Origin: Batillaria attramentaria
Taxonomy: Eukaryota; Mollusca; Gastropoda; Batillariidae
Direction of reading: 5' to 3'
Length of the DNA stretch: 64,000 bases
NCBI GenBank assembly: GCA_018292915.2
Contig: JACVVK020000034.1
Location: 2,332,001 to 2,396,000 of the forward strand
The translations under genes and the position numbers were made by a program. The notes under the pieces are model-generated. The model had not been told where the DNA came from and did not search any database. It saw nothing but the letters and a program-made list of their open reading frames with translations. Positions 34,694 through 47,247 of the stretch are shown here, one piece after another; within the stretch, counting starts at the first letter, position 1; each line of letters opens with the position of its first letter.

Positions 34694-36527
34694 GTTAGGC
34701 GGGTTTGTTTTGTATAGTTTGTTCGTTTGGTTAGTTGGTCGGTCGGTCTTTCTTTCTTTCTTGTTTCGTCTCTTTCTTTCTTCCTTCCTTTCTTTGTTTG
34801 CATTCTTTATTTCTTTCTTCCTCTGCCAGGGTTGTAAATGTTTGTTTTGTATCGTTTTCTTTCTTTGTCTCTTTCTCCTTTTTTTAGTGTTTGTTTGTTT
34901 ATTGGGTTGGCTAGTTGGTTGGTGGGTTGTTGTTTTTTGTTGTTGTTGTTGTTGTTGTTGTTTTAATCTTCCTACGTTCGTTTGTTGCATGGTTCGCTGT
35001 TCTTGTTTGTAAAAAAATTATTTGTGTGTTTCTTTGTTCGGTGGAGGGGGGGGGGGTGTTACCACAAAATCATGGAACCATAATGTTCATAAGGAGTCCA
35101 ATAATACATTGATAGGCAGAGAGAACGTGTAATTACGTGAAGTGACAAGCAATTAAGCCGCGCATTAAACGTAATGTTCTCCGACATAGCAGATGGAGTA
35201 AACATCATAATAAAATGTTACACAGTTGGTGGGGACCCTGACATATCGCCAGTAAGTACTAGTAGCCGGCAGGAAGTCCGGATCACTTTACACATACACC
35301 GCAGCGACACTGGGGCTTCTGTCCGTCACAGCTGCCACGTCTTCGGGTCCGCGTTCCAGACACCCGCAGTGACTGGTGGACATTGCAGCGCCCACCTGGC
35401 GAAACTGTTTGACATTTAGAGAGGGGGTTGAGAGGGATCTGGCCTCATTGGGGCGACATCAGGACCCCCTGCAGGCGACCTTACTCGCCTAGCGGTGACC
35501 CATAAAAACTGGGCACGTGCTACCATAAAAGTCTCGGAGCTCCATGGGAGTTCTAGGACAGTCTTTACTGGCAGATGGTAAAAGGAGGTAAGCGCTTATC
35601 AGATCCATTGCTCCTACTTCTTTTTTTTTCATATGAGGACAGTAGTGTTATGCGGAGCACAACCGAAACCATGCCACGTGTGTATGTCGGGAATCTACGA
35701 ATGAATTTGGTAGTTCACGAGACCACACAAGTCAGATCGGGGGTCCTGCAGGAAATTAAAATGGTTGACATGATGTCGTTTTGTACAGTGTTTCCAGCGC
35801 GGGTTTACAATGTGGTTTTTGCGTATCTACAATACCGTTCCGTCTCTTGGCGTCACGTTTTTACTGTCGCTTGTCACGGCAGCAGCAGAGGAGAATGCCT
35901 TTGCGCTCCCCCCCCAAAGCACCCCATAAACATTAGTCTTGCCTTTTTTTATTGTGGGCGGTCTGGCATGGCTGGTACCATTCTCCGGTACTTACTGCCG
36001 CAAAGCTGGGAAACAAGTGTTCCCACGATACCAAAAGTATTGCTGGATATACAAATCTCTCATGGCCTTCCTCGGTGGTATTGCGATGCTGTATCCCAAG
36101 CGCCCAATCTCCTCCCTTGAAAGTCTTGTAGACTTTTTTTTTTTTTTTTTTTTTGCACTGCTTGTCCGCAGTAGCACCACCTAACCTCGGCTCCCTTACT
36201 TGAGTCCTTGCGGGAGAGAGAGCTGCAGCCTCCACAACCTGTAGTCAACCCCCCGCCACCCCTTAATTGTACCCCCTCCAACCCCTTCCAATGTACGTAG
36301 TCAGTTTAACTTTTAACTCTCCCTCTTGACCACCTCCGGTTTTGGAGTCACACCGCAAAGTTAGTCACACTCTATGAAACCAGCTCTTCAGCGGAAGAAA
36401 AAGAAGTATTGAAAGTTTTTGTAATGATTATACTTGCCTCTGTCTTCTCTGAAGATGGGGAGGTGGAACCTTACCTGGTGGAAAAGGATGTTTTACTCCG
36501 AAGTATCTAACCAACAGACACTCTCTG
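34694..36527 (+). other. start of the giant STPG2 intron; no gene recognised
   Basis: TTTC- and GTT-rich sequence (34740-34965), a G run near 35046 and a T run at 36126-36154. The open frame at 35575-36120 is unrecognised. Confidence 0.65.
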
Positions 36528-36537
36528 AAGATGTTCG

Positions 36538-36716
36538 TCGAGCCGGGGTGGCCGAATGGTAGAGCGTTGGACTTCCTATGCTCGGGTCGTGAGTTCGAAT
36601 CCCGGCTTGGGCCAAATATTGTGCTGGCTTTTTCATCGTTGCCCCATCTTTGATATCACCCGTATATGGTGGAAAAGGACGTAAAACTCCCAAACACCCA
36701 CTCCACCCCCACCCTA
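36538..36716 (+). mobile_element. tRNA-derived SINE, family A, copy 4
   Basis: Full-length with A box GCCGAATGGTAGAGCG, B box GAGTTCGAATCCCG and GGAAAAGGACGTAAAAC tail. Target duplication AAGATGTTCG (36528-36537 and 36717-36726). Confidence 0.95.
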
Positions 36717-36726
36717 AAGATGTTCG

Positions 36727-38372
36727 GATGTATGCTGGAGTACCAGCGGTCTTGTGATTCTGACAGCACTCCGTCTGTCAAACATGTCAATTCGTAACCG
36801 CAACAGCATTTCGGCTGCCAGGCGTTTTTTTAAGAGACGTCACATTTGCATGCTGCGTAGTATGACAGGTACATGACGTAATCACGAGCGTGCATAGTCT
36901 CGGCTAGCCGCGTTCAGTCTTGACGTGCCATATAAATTTCTGACGACCGTGAAAGGAGACAGTCCAGTTGATCTGGTTGAGGTGTTCTGTAATCACATAA
37001 CAGCCATATTAATTTTAATCCACCGTCTCCAGTCAGTTTTCTAGCCAGTTTTAGCGTGCGAATGACACCGTGGTATCGTAATCATATTGCAGAAATATTC
37101 AGAGTGCACCGCCTCCGGTCAAATTATCAGTCAGTGTTCAAGTCAGTTTGAAGAGTACGGGAACGACATTTATTCGTGTTTTCGTTGCCGATGTTTCGCA
37201 AGCTGTGTGACAGGGCTGTGATTTCGTAACCGAGTAGTTTAGTCATACGACAGGAAAAAAAAACCCCAAAAAAACCAGGAGTGCTGCGAGGGGTGAGATC
37301 TGAGCGCCGCGCATGATTAATATGAGAACCGGCGTCCGCATCGTTTTACATCACCATCAGTTATGTCTGGTCGTATGACGGATCAGGCAGCGCTGTCCAG
37401 CCAGCCAAGGCCTTCTCCAGGGCCCGCATGTAAAAGTCAGGGTTAGGAAAGTTAGTCCCTGGTTAGAGTCTAACCTCGAACTAAACTAGCTCTTGGGTTA
37501 AATTTTCTGTTGGTTTTTTGTTTGTTTGTTTGTTTTAAATCAGGAAGCGGGCCCATTCCAGGAAGGTGCCTAAGCCGTTATAGAAGGATTTTGTCCTTCC
37601 TTTCTTCGCTTACTTTTTAAATTTCATTTTGCTTTGGGGTTTCTTTTGTCCTAGTCTGGGTTAGGCCCGTAGCCGTGGGTTAAAGTAACCTCGACTTTTA
37701 CATACGGGCCCTGCCAGCCATAGGCATCACGGCGGCCTAGGATTTCTCCAGGATGAGCTACATGTAGTCGCGTGGAGCAGGGGCAGTAGTGCGACATCCG
37801 CTGTAACCGCGCGGGATGAAACATGATAATGTCATCTGTCAGTCTGACCTCACGAGGGGATAGATCTATAATTTAGGAGAGCTTTCCCGCAAAGAAGGTC
37901 GTGCTGCGCATGTACGGGCCTCAGGTCGAGGCTAATCCTTACATTTGTAGGCTGACAGCGGCGATTTGTACAGCGCAGAAGCACGGAAAGGTCCCCTCAG
38001 TTTTGCTTGGTTTCGCTGTATTGTCTATCGCCCGCGTACAGTGTCTGAACACACTTGGGGTGACTGAGGTTGTCATGTTTTGTCTGTCGCCCGTGCACAA
38101 TGTCTGAACACACTTGAACAAAATTCATTATGATGATGAAACATTTTGTTTTGGTCGGTTGTTTCTGGTTTACTTTTCTTCACCGACAAGATGCGTACAT
38201 GACATCATGTACGTCACATAACCTCTACGTGTGGAAGCTATGCTTCTGCAGAATGACTCTTTGTTCTTACTACAAACGTGCAAATGAATTTACGATTCCC
38301 GTCAAGGGCTTGCGTCAGCAAAAGTGCACAAAGAACTTTTAAGATAAGTCGTACCGGCGTAGAGGACACTGA
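36727..38372 (+). other. giant-intron sequence without recognised features
   Basis: Apart from a short TTTG run near 37521 I see no repeat family or exon signal here. A short direct duplication (TTTGTCTGTCGCCCGTGCACAATGTCTGAACACACTT-like, cut here to its outline) lies at about 38017-38117. Confidence 0.4.
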
Positions 38373-38449
38373 CCTCTCTCTCTCTCTCTCTCTCCTCTCC
38401 TCTCCTCTCCCTCTCTCTCTCTCTCTCTCTCCTCTCCCCCCCCCCCCCC

Positions 38450-38476
<27 letters not shown>
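38373..38476. repeat. compound microsatellite (CT)n-C tract-(AC)n
   Basis: CT/CTCTC runs, then about 15 C, then AC. Confidence 0.97.
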
Positions 38477-38481
<5 letters not shown>

Positions 38482-39449
38482 TATATTTTATTTCAAGAAA
38501 AAGAAATAACTGTTCTGTCGGTATTTTCAGCAATTAGTTGCATTCCTCTGACCCCGGGGTCTGTTAATCTGGCCCTGTTTACTTTGCACCAGTAAATTTA
38601 GCCCCAGCAGAATTCGCCCGCAAGATTGCCTGCCAAGGAACTGCATCCGTCTTCGGTGCACACGTTTTTCCTTCTATTTTTTTTTTCTTTTTAGAAGAGG
38701 GTCTACTACTTTAGATTCATTTCAGAGCCCCTCCCCCCTCAGCATCAAGTGAAAAATGTCCTTGTTATGTCAGAGGCGGTTGCGAATGAGGTAAACAGGA
38801 CACTGAGATAGGGAGGCGAACTACCATCGAGTGGGAGCTATCTCGATCACAAATTAGTTTTTCTACGCAACGGGAAAAGGTTGGCAGGCCAGCAATGCTG
38901 TTTTGCAAAATATGTCAGTTACTGTTGGAGAGGGCCCGCAGGTGACAACAGCCGAGAGAGAGAGAGAGAGAGAGTCGTATCCGTGCGTAACTTGTCTGTA
39001 TCACCCGATACCTCTGAGCAATCGTGAACTACGTCCTCTGTTACGTTGGTTATATTATGGACAAGGAAAAGCCCATAATTATGTGCTCCTCATACCTCAA
39101 AGATGTCTCCCCAGTGTTGTCTGTCAGACTTCCATTTTTTATTCTGGTTATTTCTGAGTGACCGTGAATACGTAACTATGCATTCCATCGAAGGGACATA
39201 AATGCAACAACGGGTTGCGTCCCTTACGCCAGTGCAGTCTGCTGCAGTCTTAGAAATGAAGAACCGGAAACAATGAAGAGTAGACCTTTGTGGAAAAAAA
39301 ATCTGCACTTTCTTTGCGTACAAGTAATATGAAATTCAGCACCGGTTAGCGTCATTCAGGACTTTCCAACCGACCAAGACTAAAACAGTTACAATTTCAT
39401 CGTCAGTTACAAATACGTGGGCCCGGTGATACTACAGCTTGTGCATGAG

Positions 39450-39489
39450 TATAATAATAATAATAATAATAATTATTATTATTATTATT
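39450..39489. repeat. palindromic (AAT)n/(ATT)n
   Basis: An AAT run turns into an ATT run at its centre, giving a self-complementary stretch of about 40 bp. Confidence 0.9.
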
Positions 39490-39862
39490 GAATCAGCGCT
39501 TTACTCAGTTTCATGAATCGGCTCAAAGCGCCCCGAACTGAACCCGACACGCACGCTCACGTGAATCACACGCATCCTCTCACACACTGGACATAAACAC
39601 ATTACAATCACGTGGTGCGAAGGGTCAGCTCAGCAATTTAAATTTCGGAATTTTAGAATTACATTTATTTTCAAATTTGGTTGGCTGAACATTTCCAAAG
39701 CAGAGGGGGTGGAAGCCGGAGTACCCAGAGAGAACCCCCGACGATCGGCCCGAATGAACGGTGCCACATACGAGAAGGAAAAATTCTTTGCCCCGAGTGG
39801 GACTGGAACCTGACCTCTCGCGTTGGTGACAAGTCTCTTAACCACTAGACCACCGACCGCCG
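39490..39862 (-). mobile_element. long tRNA-headed SINE-like element, family F
   Basis: On the minus strand a head GGTCGGTGGTCTAGTGGTTA (A-box-like) and AGGTTCCAGTCCCACTCG (B-box-like) is followed by a body ending near AAGCGCTGATTC. The plus strand carries GGTGGAAGCCGGAGTACCCAG and AGAGAACCCCCGACG, a motif widely seen in repeats of marine invertebrates. The palindromic AAT/ATT run marks its 3' end. Limits are approximate. Confidence 0.55.
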
Positions 39863-41046
39863 TATAGTAAAACTAGTACATCTGTTTCCAAGACCGGTAT
39901 GAATTGTTAAAAAACAAAACACAAAAACAAAAAAACATGTACATGGAACGACGACGGTCCGAAAACCTTCCAGCGTCGCTGGTTTATTGTCTCTTTAGGA
40001 GCGACGCGTGTCTTTCAGGAGGGGACAGAGGAGCAATTAAGCGCGTTCATCCCGGGATCCCACCCTGACACTGGCGTCTGATTCACGTGCCCGCACGACA
40101 GTTTGTCTCTTTTCCCAGTCACTCATTTGCATAATATAGTCCTTTCTTTGCCTTTTGGTGTCTCGCGGATGGGGGGATGGGGGAGCGGGGACTCAGGGTG
40201 GTGTGTGTGTGTGGGGGGGGGGGGGGGGGTCACAGAATGAACAGTTTTGTTTTTTGTCGTTTTTTTCTGTTTAAGGTGCGGGAGGAGGGTTGGAGAGGGG
40301 CTTCAGGCTACAAAAAATACAATTGTTTCTTTTTTCTCTGCTGATGGTCGTCATATCAGAGACCACCTACCGTAGGTCGTGCATAAAATGTGATATTTAG
40401 GGATATAGGGATGGGGGGTGTGTGTCTTGCTTTTCTTGTGTCACAGCATAGTTCGAATGAAAAGAACTTTTTCGACTGGAGCATTTAAAATATTTAGGAA
40501 TGTTTGGGCGTAGATGTGTTGCCTTCCTTCACTGTCTCAAGGTAGTTTGAACAGAAAAAAAATACTTTCTATGTGAGCGTGGGTGGTGTTTTGCCTTCCT
40601 CCATTGCCTCAAGATAGCTAGGTTGGAAACAACTTCTCTTTTCATTTTTTTTTTTACTTGAGCATTTACCTGGAATATCAGAGGAAGGGCAGACCTTTTT
40701 TGTAAGGGGTATCCGTTCATGACACTAATGTGTTGCAGAGAAAACTTACAAACGACTAGACAGAGGAAGAGATCGAGATTCAAGAGAACCCTTGCTGTTT
40801 TAACATTCTTACCTGCAGACTTGTTTAAAAGTTTCGCAATCGCTCCCGTACCGCCTGGTTATCGTTAAACCCAGTCGTGTTAACAAACAATAGATACACT
40901 GCTCCTCAGTCTAGGAAAGAAGGGAAGGACACAAAAGAAAAAGACAAGACAAAACTCAGACTTTGCCTACAGCGATGGCACCAGCGTTACCTCTGGCTCG
41001 TGGTATTTTGGAGTTATTTCAGGAAATCTTTCCTTGTTTACCGCAG
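39863..41046 (+). other. giant-intron sequence; simple runs only
   Basis: A G tract after GT repeats at 40200-40230, T-rich patches and two loosely similar blocks around 40505 and 40590 (TGCCTTCCT(T/C)C ... CTCAAG(G/A)TAG). No gene recognised. Confidence 0.5.
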
Positions 41047-41079
41047 GAACGAGAAGGAACCCCGACTGGCTATACCCAG
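41047..41079 (+). CDS. possible STPG2 microexon (33 nt)
   Basis: A good acceptor (TTTCCTTGTTTACCGCAG) and a consensus donor (CCCAG|GTAAGG) bracket 33 nt that keep phase 0, the phase needed between coding exon 8 and the exon at 58277. The translation is EREGTPTGYTQ, loosely like a decayed P-P-G-x-Y repeat. Nothing else supports it, and exon 8 joins the 58277 exon in phase without it. Confidence 0.25.
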
Positions 41080-41335
41080 GTAAGGAAGACCCACTCAGAG
41101 GTGGAGCCAAACACTCGAGTGTGAGAAAGGCCACAAGCCCTGCAGTGTCGGACTCGGGAACAGCCCTCTCCACATTCACCCCATATACAATGTATACTCC
41201 CGGTGCAACAATCCGGTACAGGGGAAATAGGGGTAAAACATCGTTAAAAAAAAAAAAGGCCGATGGGAAAAGCAAAAAAAAAAAAAAAAAAAAAAGGAGA
41301 AGAAAAGGGTAAAAGAAAAACAAAAACAAAAAAGC

Positions 41336-41338
<3 letters not shown>

Positions 41339-41376
<38 letters not shown>
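41339..41376. repeat. (AC)n microsatellite
   Basis: AC run after an A-rich stretch (41242-41335). Confidence 0.95.
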
Positions 41377-41378
<2 letters not shown>

Positions 41379-44073
41379 AAGACGAAAATAAGGAAAAGAG
41401 GGAAATCTAGAACCAAAATATTGTCTAGCTCCAGGCTAGAATCAGAGGGAAGCAAGCAAACCCTATCTGGGGTAGACATGTGTATCATGCCAGTGGCAAA
41501 CTCTTTGTCACGGCGAGTTCAACTTCCGGACAATGTTATTACTGTTGAAGATCTGTTGCGTGTATCCATCGTTTACTGTTGACAGCACGCGCACTGAGAA
41601 TTAGGGGTTAATTGCGGACAGTACCACGCAGCCATCGCTTTTGATTTTGCGCGTTTGCTGTTTGACATTCAACACTACATGTAGACATGCCCGTGACATT
41701 GATACAAAAAACATGTCATGACAAATCGAGACGTGAGACGATTTGTCATTCAGGGCGTGCAGTCAGTTTTCAGTTCAGGACTCAACCCGAATAACTCAGC
41801 TCAAACCTGAGGTGGCCTGCGTGCCAGAGAACGCGTGATTTTTTTTTACTTTTTTTTCGCCAGTTCTGTTTTTTTCGTGTTGCGGAATGAGACAACCGAG
41901 ACTCGACTTTCTGACAAGGGGGGTAATTTCGGTGACAGTGTAAATCTCGGGAGATTTCCGGCAACCTGCTTACACGTGATGTCCGTATCTACTGTCATTT
42001 GGGAAAAGGCCTAAGCACCCGTCAAACCCATGACACTTTGGCCCCTTTGGTGGTAGACTCCAGAGTGCAGTCCCTTTTCGGCGGGGCGTGAAAATGTGAC
42101 TGCTTACAGCCAGCGCCATTTTCAAAAATGGCGAAATTTTTTTTAGAAAAGCAGAGACTTGCGTGTCATATGATTCGATTTGAAACGAAGTCTTGAATAT
42201 CCGACAACTTTTCGTTTGGGCAAAATCTTTGCCAGCGGACAATTATTGTTGCGCTTTGATGGCACTGTTTACGTGGTACACTGATCCAACAGGATGTGAG
42301 TAAACGGCAAGGGGGTTGCACTCTGACAGGCCAAGGTGCTGCACTCTACAGGCAAGTATTATTGCACGGTGCAGACGATCACGTACCTGCCTTGTGGTGG
42401 AATAAGAGACGATTACAAAAGCGCACACACCCGTGCTCTAGGACTGAATGTAATAATAGATCTGTCCATTCAGACAGAGACATGTTATGTATGTCTCTGA
42501 TTCAGAAACACGCCTACTTTCACTCTGAAGACAGCCTGCCATCACTTGCGCCATTGAGGATCCCTCTGGGTTCAAAGCTGGTCAAGGATGACATAGTGCG
42601 CGACCTTGTGTTTGAGAGCACCTAGACAATTTAGGCTCGTCACGGTAGCGCAGTGAGCGCCATTTCCCCACTGTGCACAGAGGTACTTTCCACTGAAAGA
42701 CTCTGTGCCCCAGAGAGTGCTTTGGTGGTAGACGTTCACCGGCTAGGCTAGGATCGTTACGTATTATACGTAGAGTGTGTGTGACCCTGAGCAAGTCAAC
42801 CATTGCATGAGTATGACTCTTCCGCCTCGCCGAATAATTAGCGCGTGAACAAGTTCTGTAAAAACGGAAAACTCTTCAGGCTTGAAAAACAGTTTTGATT
42901 TACACGGCGTTGGCTTCACGGCGTTGGCTTCACGGAAGGACAAATCCCTGTCGTGTCGTCTGCATTTCGTTTGTCAAATTAGAACGATCTACGAGGTAGT
43001 AGAGGGTGACCTCAGCTTCTCATACATCAGCTGCGTCAGCAGAAACCAAGCTTGACAAAGTCCCCGGGCTTATTCTGTCACATGCATCAGCCATGCGTGA
43101 ACCTGGACACATCAGCGGCTGTAAGACCCACGTGCTAATAACAGTGCCTTAAAGTGCAGTGCTCGGTGGTCACCTGCATAGCTCTAATGTGTAAGGCCTT
43201 CATGATCACGATAATAACTGTGCGTTAACTTGGCATCGTAAGTGAGGCCCGCATGATACTTAGTGTGAGGTTAGAATATACGTGCAGCAGTCTTATCCAC
43301 CAGGTGTCGTCTGAAACAGATGCGCCGTGGTGAGACGTTACACTGAAATACGTGCTTTTACAACAGTTAGTTATGAAGGCGCGGTGTGGCTGGCATTTTG
43401 GACAGTTGACACAAGACATATACAGGTGTTATGGATGGGTCTGAAGGCATCCTTGTTTCAAATGTGAAGTTTCAAAACAGAGAAAAAGCTATTTAAATTT
43501 CGAAATAGAATGCAGTTTTAAGCGGTGTTTTGCAATTTGTTTAGCATACATCTTCAGCAAAGCTTCTTGACACAATAAATAGCAGCATTCAGAACCTGTT
43601 AAATTCATTATGAGGCAAAGACTGTCCTATTAGTATGTACGTTTCCTGTGGCTACTGCTCACTTTTTCCCTTTGGGTGCTGTCCGCGTGTATGCCTTCAT
43701 GAGCACGCGTGAAGACGAAATGATGTGTTACATCATTTCAAAGTCAAAAGTCAAGTAACAATGACGCCATTCTCAGAGTTACACTGTCTCGCATCACGTC
43801 TGTGCGGAGAATGCAAGCGACGTGCTTTTGTGCCATAAAACTTGCCTTTGAACGTGGAAATTTTGGCCCGTCTTATATTGTTCCATTACTATGGAAACAA
43901 CATGAAAAGTGTATTCCTGTAGCCCCTTCTGGGGTGTAAAGGAGAAAAAAAAATCAGGAAATGCTCTGAATATAGAAAACTACAACTGTACAAAGGACAA
44001 GATAAAAACACATCCAGGGTACAATAACACTGAGAAAAAGGGCACAACTTCAGGCGCTAACAACACACTATCT
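41377..44073 (+). other. giant-intron sequence; no gene recognised
   Basis: Short unrecognised open frames. At 42634-42830 CGTCACGGTAGCGCAGTGAGCGCC and later GACCCTGAGCAAGTC look like an old tRNA-headed repeat, but I could not delimit it. Confidence 0.4.
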
Positions 44074-44085
44074 AGAGAGACAATG

Positions 44086-44259
44086 GACGATTGGGTGTCT
44101 GGAAGTTTAACCTCCTTTTCCCCACCACGTATGGGTGAAATCAAAGACGGGGCAACGAGAAAAAAGGCCAGCACAAATATCTGGCCCCAGCCGAGATTCG
44201 AACTCACGACCCGAGCATTGAAAGTCCAACGCTCTACCATTCGGCTATCCCGGCTCCCC
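44086..44259 (-). mobile_element. tRNA-derived SINE, family A, copy 5
   Basis: Reverse-strand full-length copy with A and B boxes and the GGAAAAGGAGGTTAAAC tail. Target duplication AGAGAGACAATG (44074-44085 and 44260-44271). Confidence 0.95.
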
Positions 44260-44271
44260 AGAGAGACAATG

Positions 44272-44784
44272 ATCATCATTAATAGGTATAATTTCATACA
44301 TCCATGCGTGTTCTTGCAGTTGATGGTCCCTTATCGTTTGCGATGAGTGTACACACTCATGTATAAGCTAGGACCAACTGACAGTACCAAAATCGACAAT
44401 TAATACCGCATGGTGGCGACAGGCCTTAGCGAGCTCGTCATCATCCCCACTTTAATCCTTTTGATCTATCCGTGGTCACATCCGCGCACTAGGCTCTTCC
44501 CCGGGGGTCGTGGCGCCTGACCTTTGACGACCTCGTGTTCGGGACAGGGACCTGCATGGCCCCATGCCGCGCCCTGAAATAAAACCCCTTGCTCCCATCT
44601 GGGGCCTTAGTCGCAGGACAAGGGTGTTGGCAGGAGATCCAGTTATCATGGTCGTACTGTATACTGAGTCACTACAAATCTATGCGATCAAAATAAAAGC
44701 CTAGGAATTAGGTGTCCTAGGGAGGACAGCAAAAGGTTACTGTTTGCTGAAAGGGTCACTGGCGTATTGTTTGGGTGATAAAGT
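44272..44784 (+). other. giant-intron sequence; nothing recognised
   Basis: GC-rich block at 44420-44640 of unknown nature; no exon signals. Confidence 0.4.
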
Positions 44785-45262
44785 ATGCGTGTGCCTTGTC
44801 GCCGAAACTAGTACGCGACGTACCTTGTCGCCGAAATTAGTAATCGGTGTACGTTTTCGCCGAAACTACTATGCGACGTACGTTTTCGCCGAAACTAGTG
44901 TGCGACGTGATTTGTCGCCGAAACTAGTACGCGACGTAATTTGTCGCCGAAACTAGTACGCGACGTAATTTGTCGCTGAAACTAGTATGCGACGTAATTT
45001 ATCTCCGAAACTAGTACACGACATACCGGCCTTGTCGCCGAAATTAGTTTGTGACGTACCTTGTCGCTGAAAATGACTAGTACGTAACGTACCTTGTCAG
45101 TTGCCAGAACTAGTGTGCGACGTCCATTGTTGCCGAAACTACTATGCGACGTACCTTGTCGCCGAAACTGGAATGCAACGTTTCTTGTCGCTGAAAGTAG
45201 TATGCGACGTGTCGCTGAAAGTAGTACGCGACGTACCTTGTCCGAAAAACTAGTTTGCGACG
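44785..45262. repeat. 29-bp minisatellite, about 16 units
   Basis: The unit is TTGTCGCCGAAACTAGTA + CGCGACGTAAT/C. GAAACTAG starts at 44891, 44920, 44949 and 44978 show the exact 29-bp spacing; outer units are diverged, with a few 23-39 bp spacings. Each unit contains the short dyad GTCGC...GCGAC around ACTAGT. As 29 is not a multiple of 3 the predicted proteins on both strands are artefacts. There are no unique spacers, so it is not a CRISPR array. Confidence 0.96.
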
Positions 45263-46215
45263 TATCCGGTGCGCGTAGTTCAAAATCGTAACCGTACTGG
45301 CCGTCGCATCGTTTCCGGTTGGGCGGAATGATGGCTGAAGCTGCTTCAGGACCTCGTGCGGCTTTGGTCAAAACACGAATTGCAGTGGCGCCGAGTTTAT
45401 AGTCAAGGAAGTTGCAGCTACGCATAACGCCGTAAAACAGATTTGACGTGTTACGCAAATTGCAAAACATTTACCCATCACCTGCTACCACGTAAAGCAG
45501 AACTTAGTTATACAACCATCTGGAAGAAGTACCTAAGCGTCACGGATGTGGTACGCACATAGGCCCTTTCTGCAGATGTCGGTTGAGTTTTGTTGAGTGA
45601 CAAGTTGCCGTAGGAAAGTGACTCTTTCCGGGTGTCTTCTAGACGTGGCACGTGGGGTCAGACGTACGTCGTCACGGACCTCCCCGCGCGAATTGTAATC
45701 AGCCGTCTGGTGAAGTTTATGGTAGCGCATCTCTGTGTTGCCAGTGTCAATCTTGTATCCTTTTTTTTTTTGGAGGGGGGGGGGGAGGGGGGGGGGGGGT
45801 AGGTCGCTCTGCGCCCACCGCATCGGTTAAGTTATTCACTTCCGTGTCACCGATCGTTTTTCATCCAGACAGACAAAACTCCCAGTCAAGGATCACTACT
45901 GTCATTTGACAAAAGGGCCCTAACCGCCATCAGTTTGGTAAGAATTTAGACGCTTTTGCCGTTTGACGACAGATCATGAGAGCGGGGGCCAATCTGGGAA
46001 AAAGGTCTGAGCGTCATGGAGTTGATAGTCACTTAAACCATTTTACCGTTTGACTGCAGATCATAAGAAAGAGGGGAAGGGTCACTACTGTAATTTGGAT
46101 TAGAAGGGCCTACGCGCCACGCGTTTGGTAAGGACTTAAGACATTTTGCCATTTGAGGGCAGACACAACGGGGAAACCTAAAGAACACGTCTTTTAAATT
46201 TTGGATGACTTGTAA
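45263..46215 (+). other. giant-intron sequence; no gene recognised
   Basis: A T-then-G run at 45760-45800. From 45880 to 46165 two or three loosely similar blocks (GATCACTACTGTCATTTGAC / GGTCACTACTGTAATTTGG; TTTGGTAAG..TTTAGAC..TTTGCC) suggest an old tandem duplication. Confidence 0.5.
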
Positions 46216-46230
46216 CCCGGACATCACACG

Positions 46231-46401
46231 GGGGAGCCGGGGTGGTCGAATGATAGAGCGTTGGACTTCTAATGCTCGGGTCGTGAGTTCGATCCCGGCT
46301 GGGGCCCAATATTTGTGCTGGCTTTTTCATCCATGTTGCCCCGTCTTTGATATCACCCGTATGTGGTGGAAAAGGACGTTAAACCCCCAAACACCCACCC
46401 A
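46231..46401 (+). mobile_element. tRNA-derived SINE, family A, copy 6
   Basis: Full-length copy. Target duplication CCCGGACATCACACG, 15 bp and exact (46216-46230 and 46402-46416), so a comparatively recent insertion. Confidence 0.96.
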
Positions 46402-46951
46402 CCCGGACATCACACGATAAATCGCCGAAGTGTCAAGCATTTCATCAGCACCGAGGCTCTCTTGCCATTTTAGTATAGACCAAGCTAAGGGGAGGTCCAG
46501 AGGACTTTTTAAAAAATGTTTTAGATGGACTTGTATAACCAGGACGGTTCTGTTTGTTTTCTTTTCTGCTTTCCCTCTCCACAGTGTGGCATTGATTTCG
46601 GTCTGCATTTCACGGCGATATGCGTGGGACGACAGCGCGTTTCATTAACATGCAAGATTTCGTCACTCAAACCCCAACAGCAAATGTTTGCTCTCGCGGT
46701 TCACGACTTGAAAGAAAAAGGAGGGGGAAGGGGGGCAAAATATTGGCAGGTTTTATCAAATCGCTTTCCGTTCGATATCAAAGACAGGAGGCCCGGACCG
46801 ACACCTGTCAATTTCTCGTCATTAGAGCGTGTAGGGTTACGGTGTCGGGTTCGAGCCTCCATTTTCCTTTCTTCTCCGTCGGCGGATCTGAAGTTAGGTC
46901 TGTGAGGGACAACGCGGAGCTGAGCACTCTACCGTATTGGTCAAATGGAGA

Positions 46952-46955
<4 letters not shown>

Positions 46956-47020
<65 letters not shown>
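46956..47020. repeat. (GT)n microsatellite
   Basis: About 64 bp of GT. Confidence 0.97.
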
Positions 47021-47027
<7 letters not shown>

Positions 47028-47247
47028 CATAATTATATCTGATAAAATCTAGATAACATGGTTACAATGGAGCATCAAGATACAATATTTTTTTTAATCT
47101 ACATTGTTACAACAACAAAAGTTGAAAAGAACAGTCTTTTGTCTCGAACAATTCAGAGTGTACTTTATGCCTTATTATTACGCAAAAGTTATTTCCGTCT
47201 ACCTGGCCTCATGCATGGACGTGCTGTCATTCCTTCAAATGAATCAC

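Noticed and set aside
35575..36120. 181-codon plus-strand open frame in the giant intron
   Set aside because: No recognised domain, no splice support, ends beside a T run; consistent with chance.
44785..45262. CRISPR-like array of 29-bp repeats
   Set aside because: The repeats are directly adjacent with no unique spacers, and the DNA is eukaryotic.
44744..45470. Repeat-containing proteins over the 29-bp minisatellite
   Set aside because: 29 is not a multiple of 3, the frame drifts through the array, and both strands look equally open.
46558..46680. Exon after the strong acceptor TTTCCCTCTCCACAG at 46584
   Set aside because: No donor or conserved coding frame follows; the frame does not fit STPG2.
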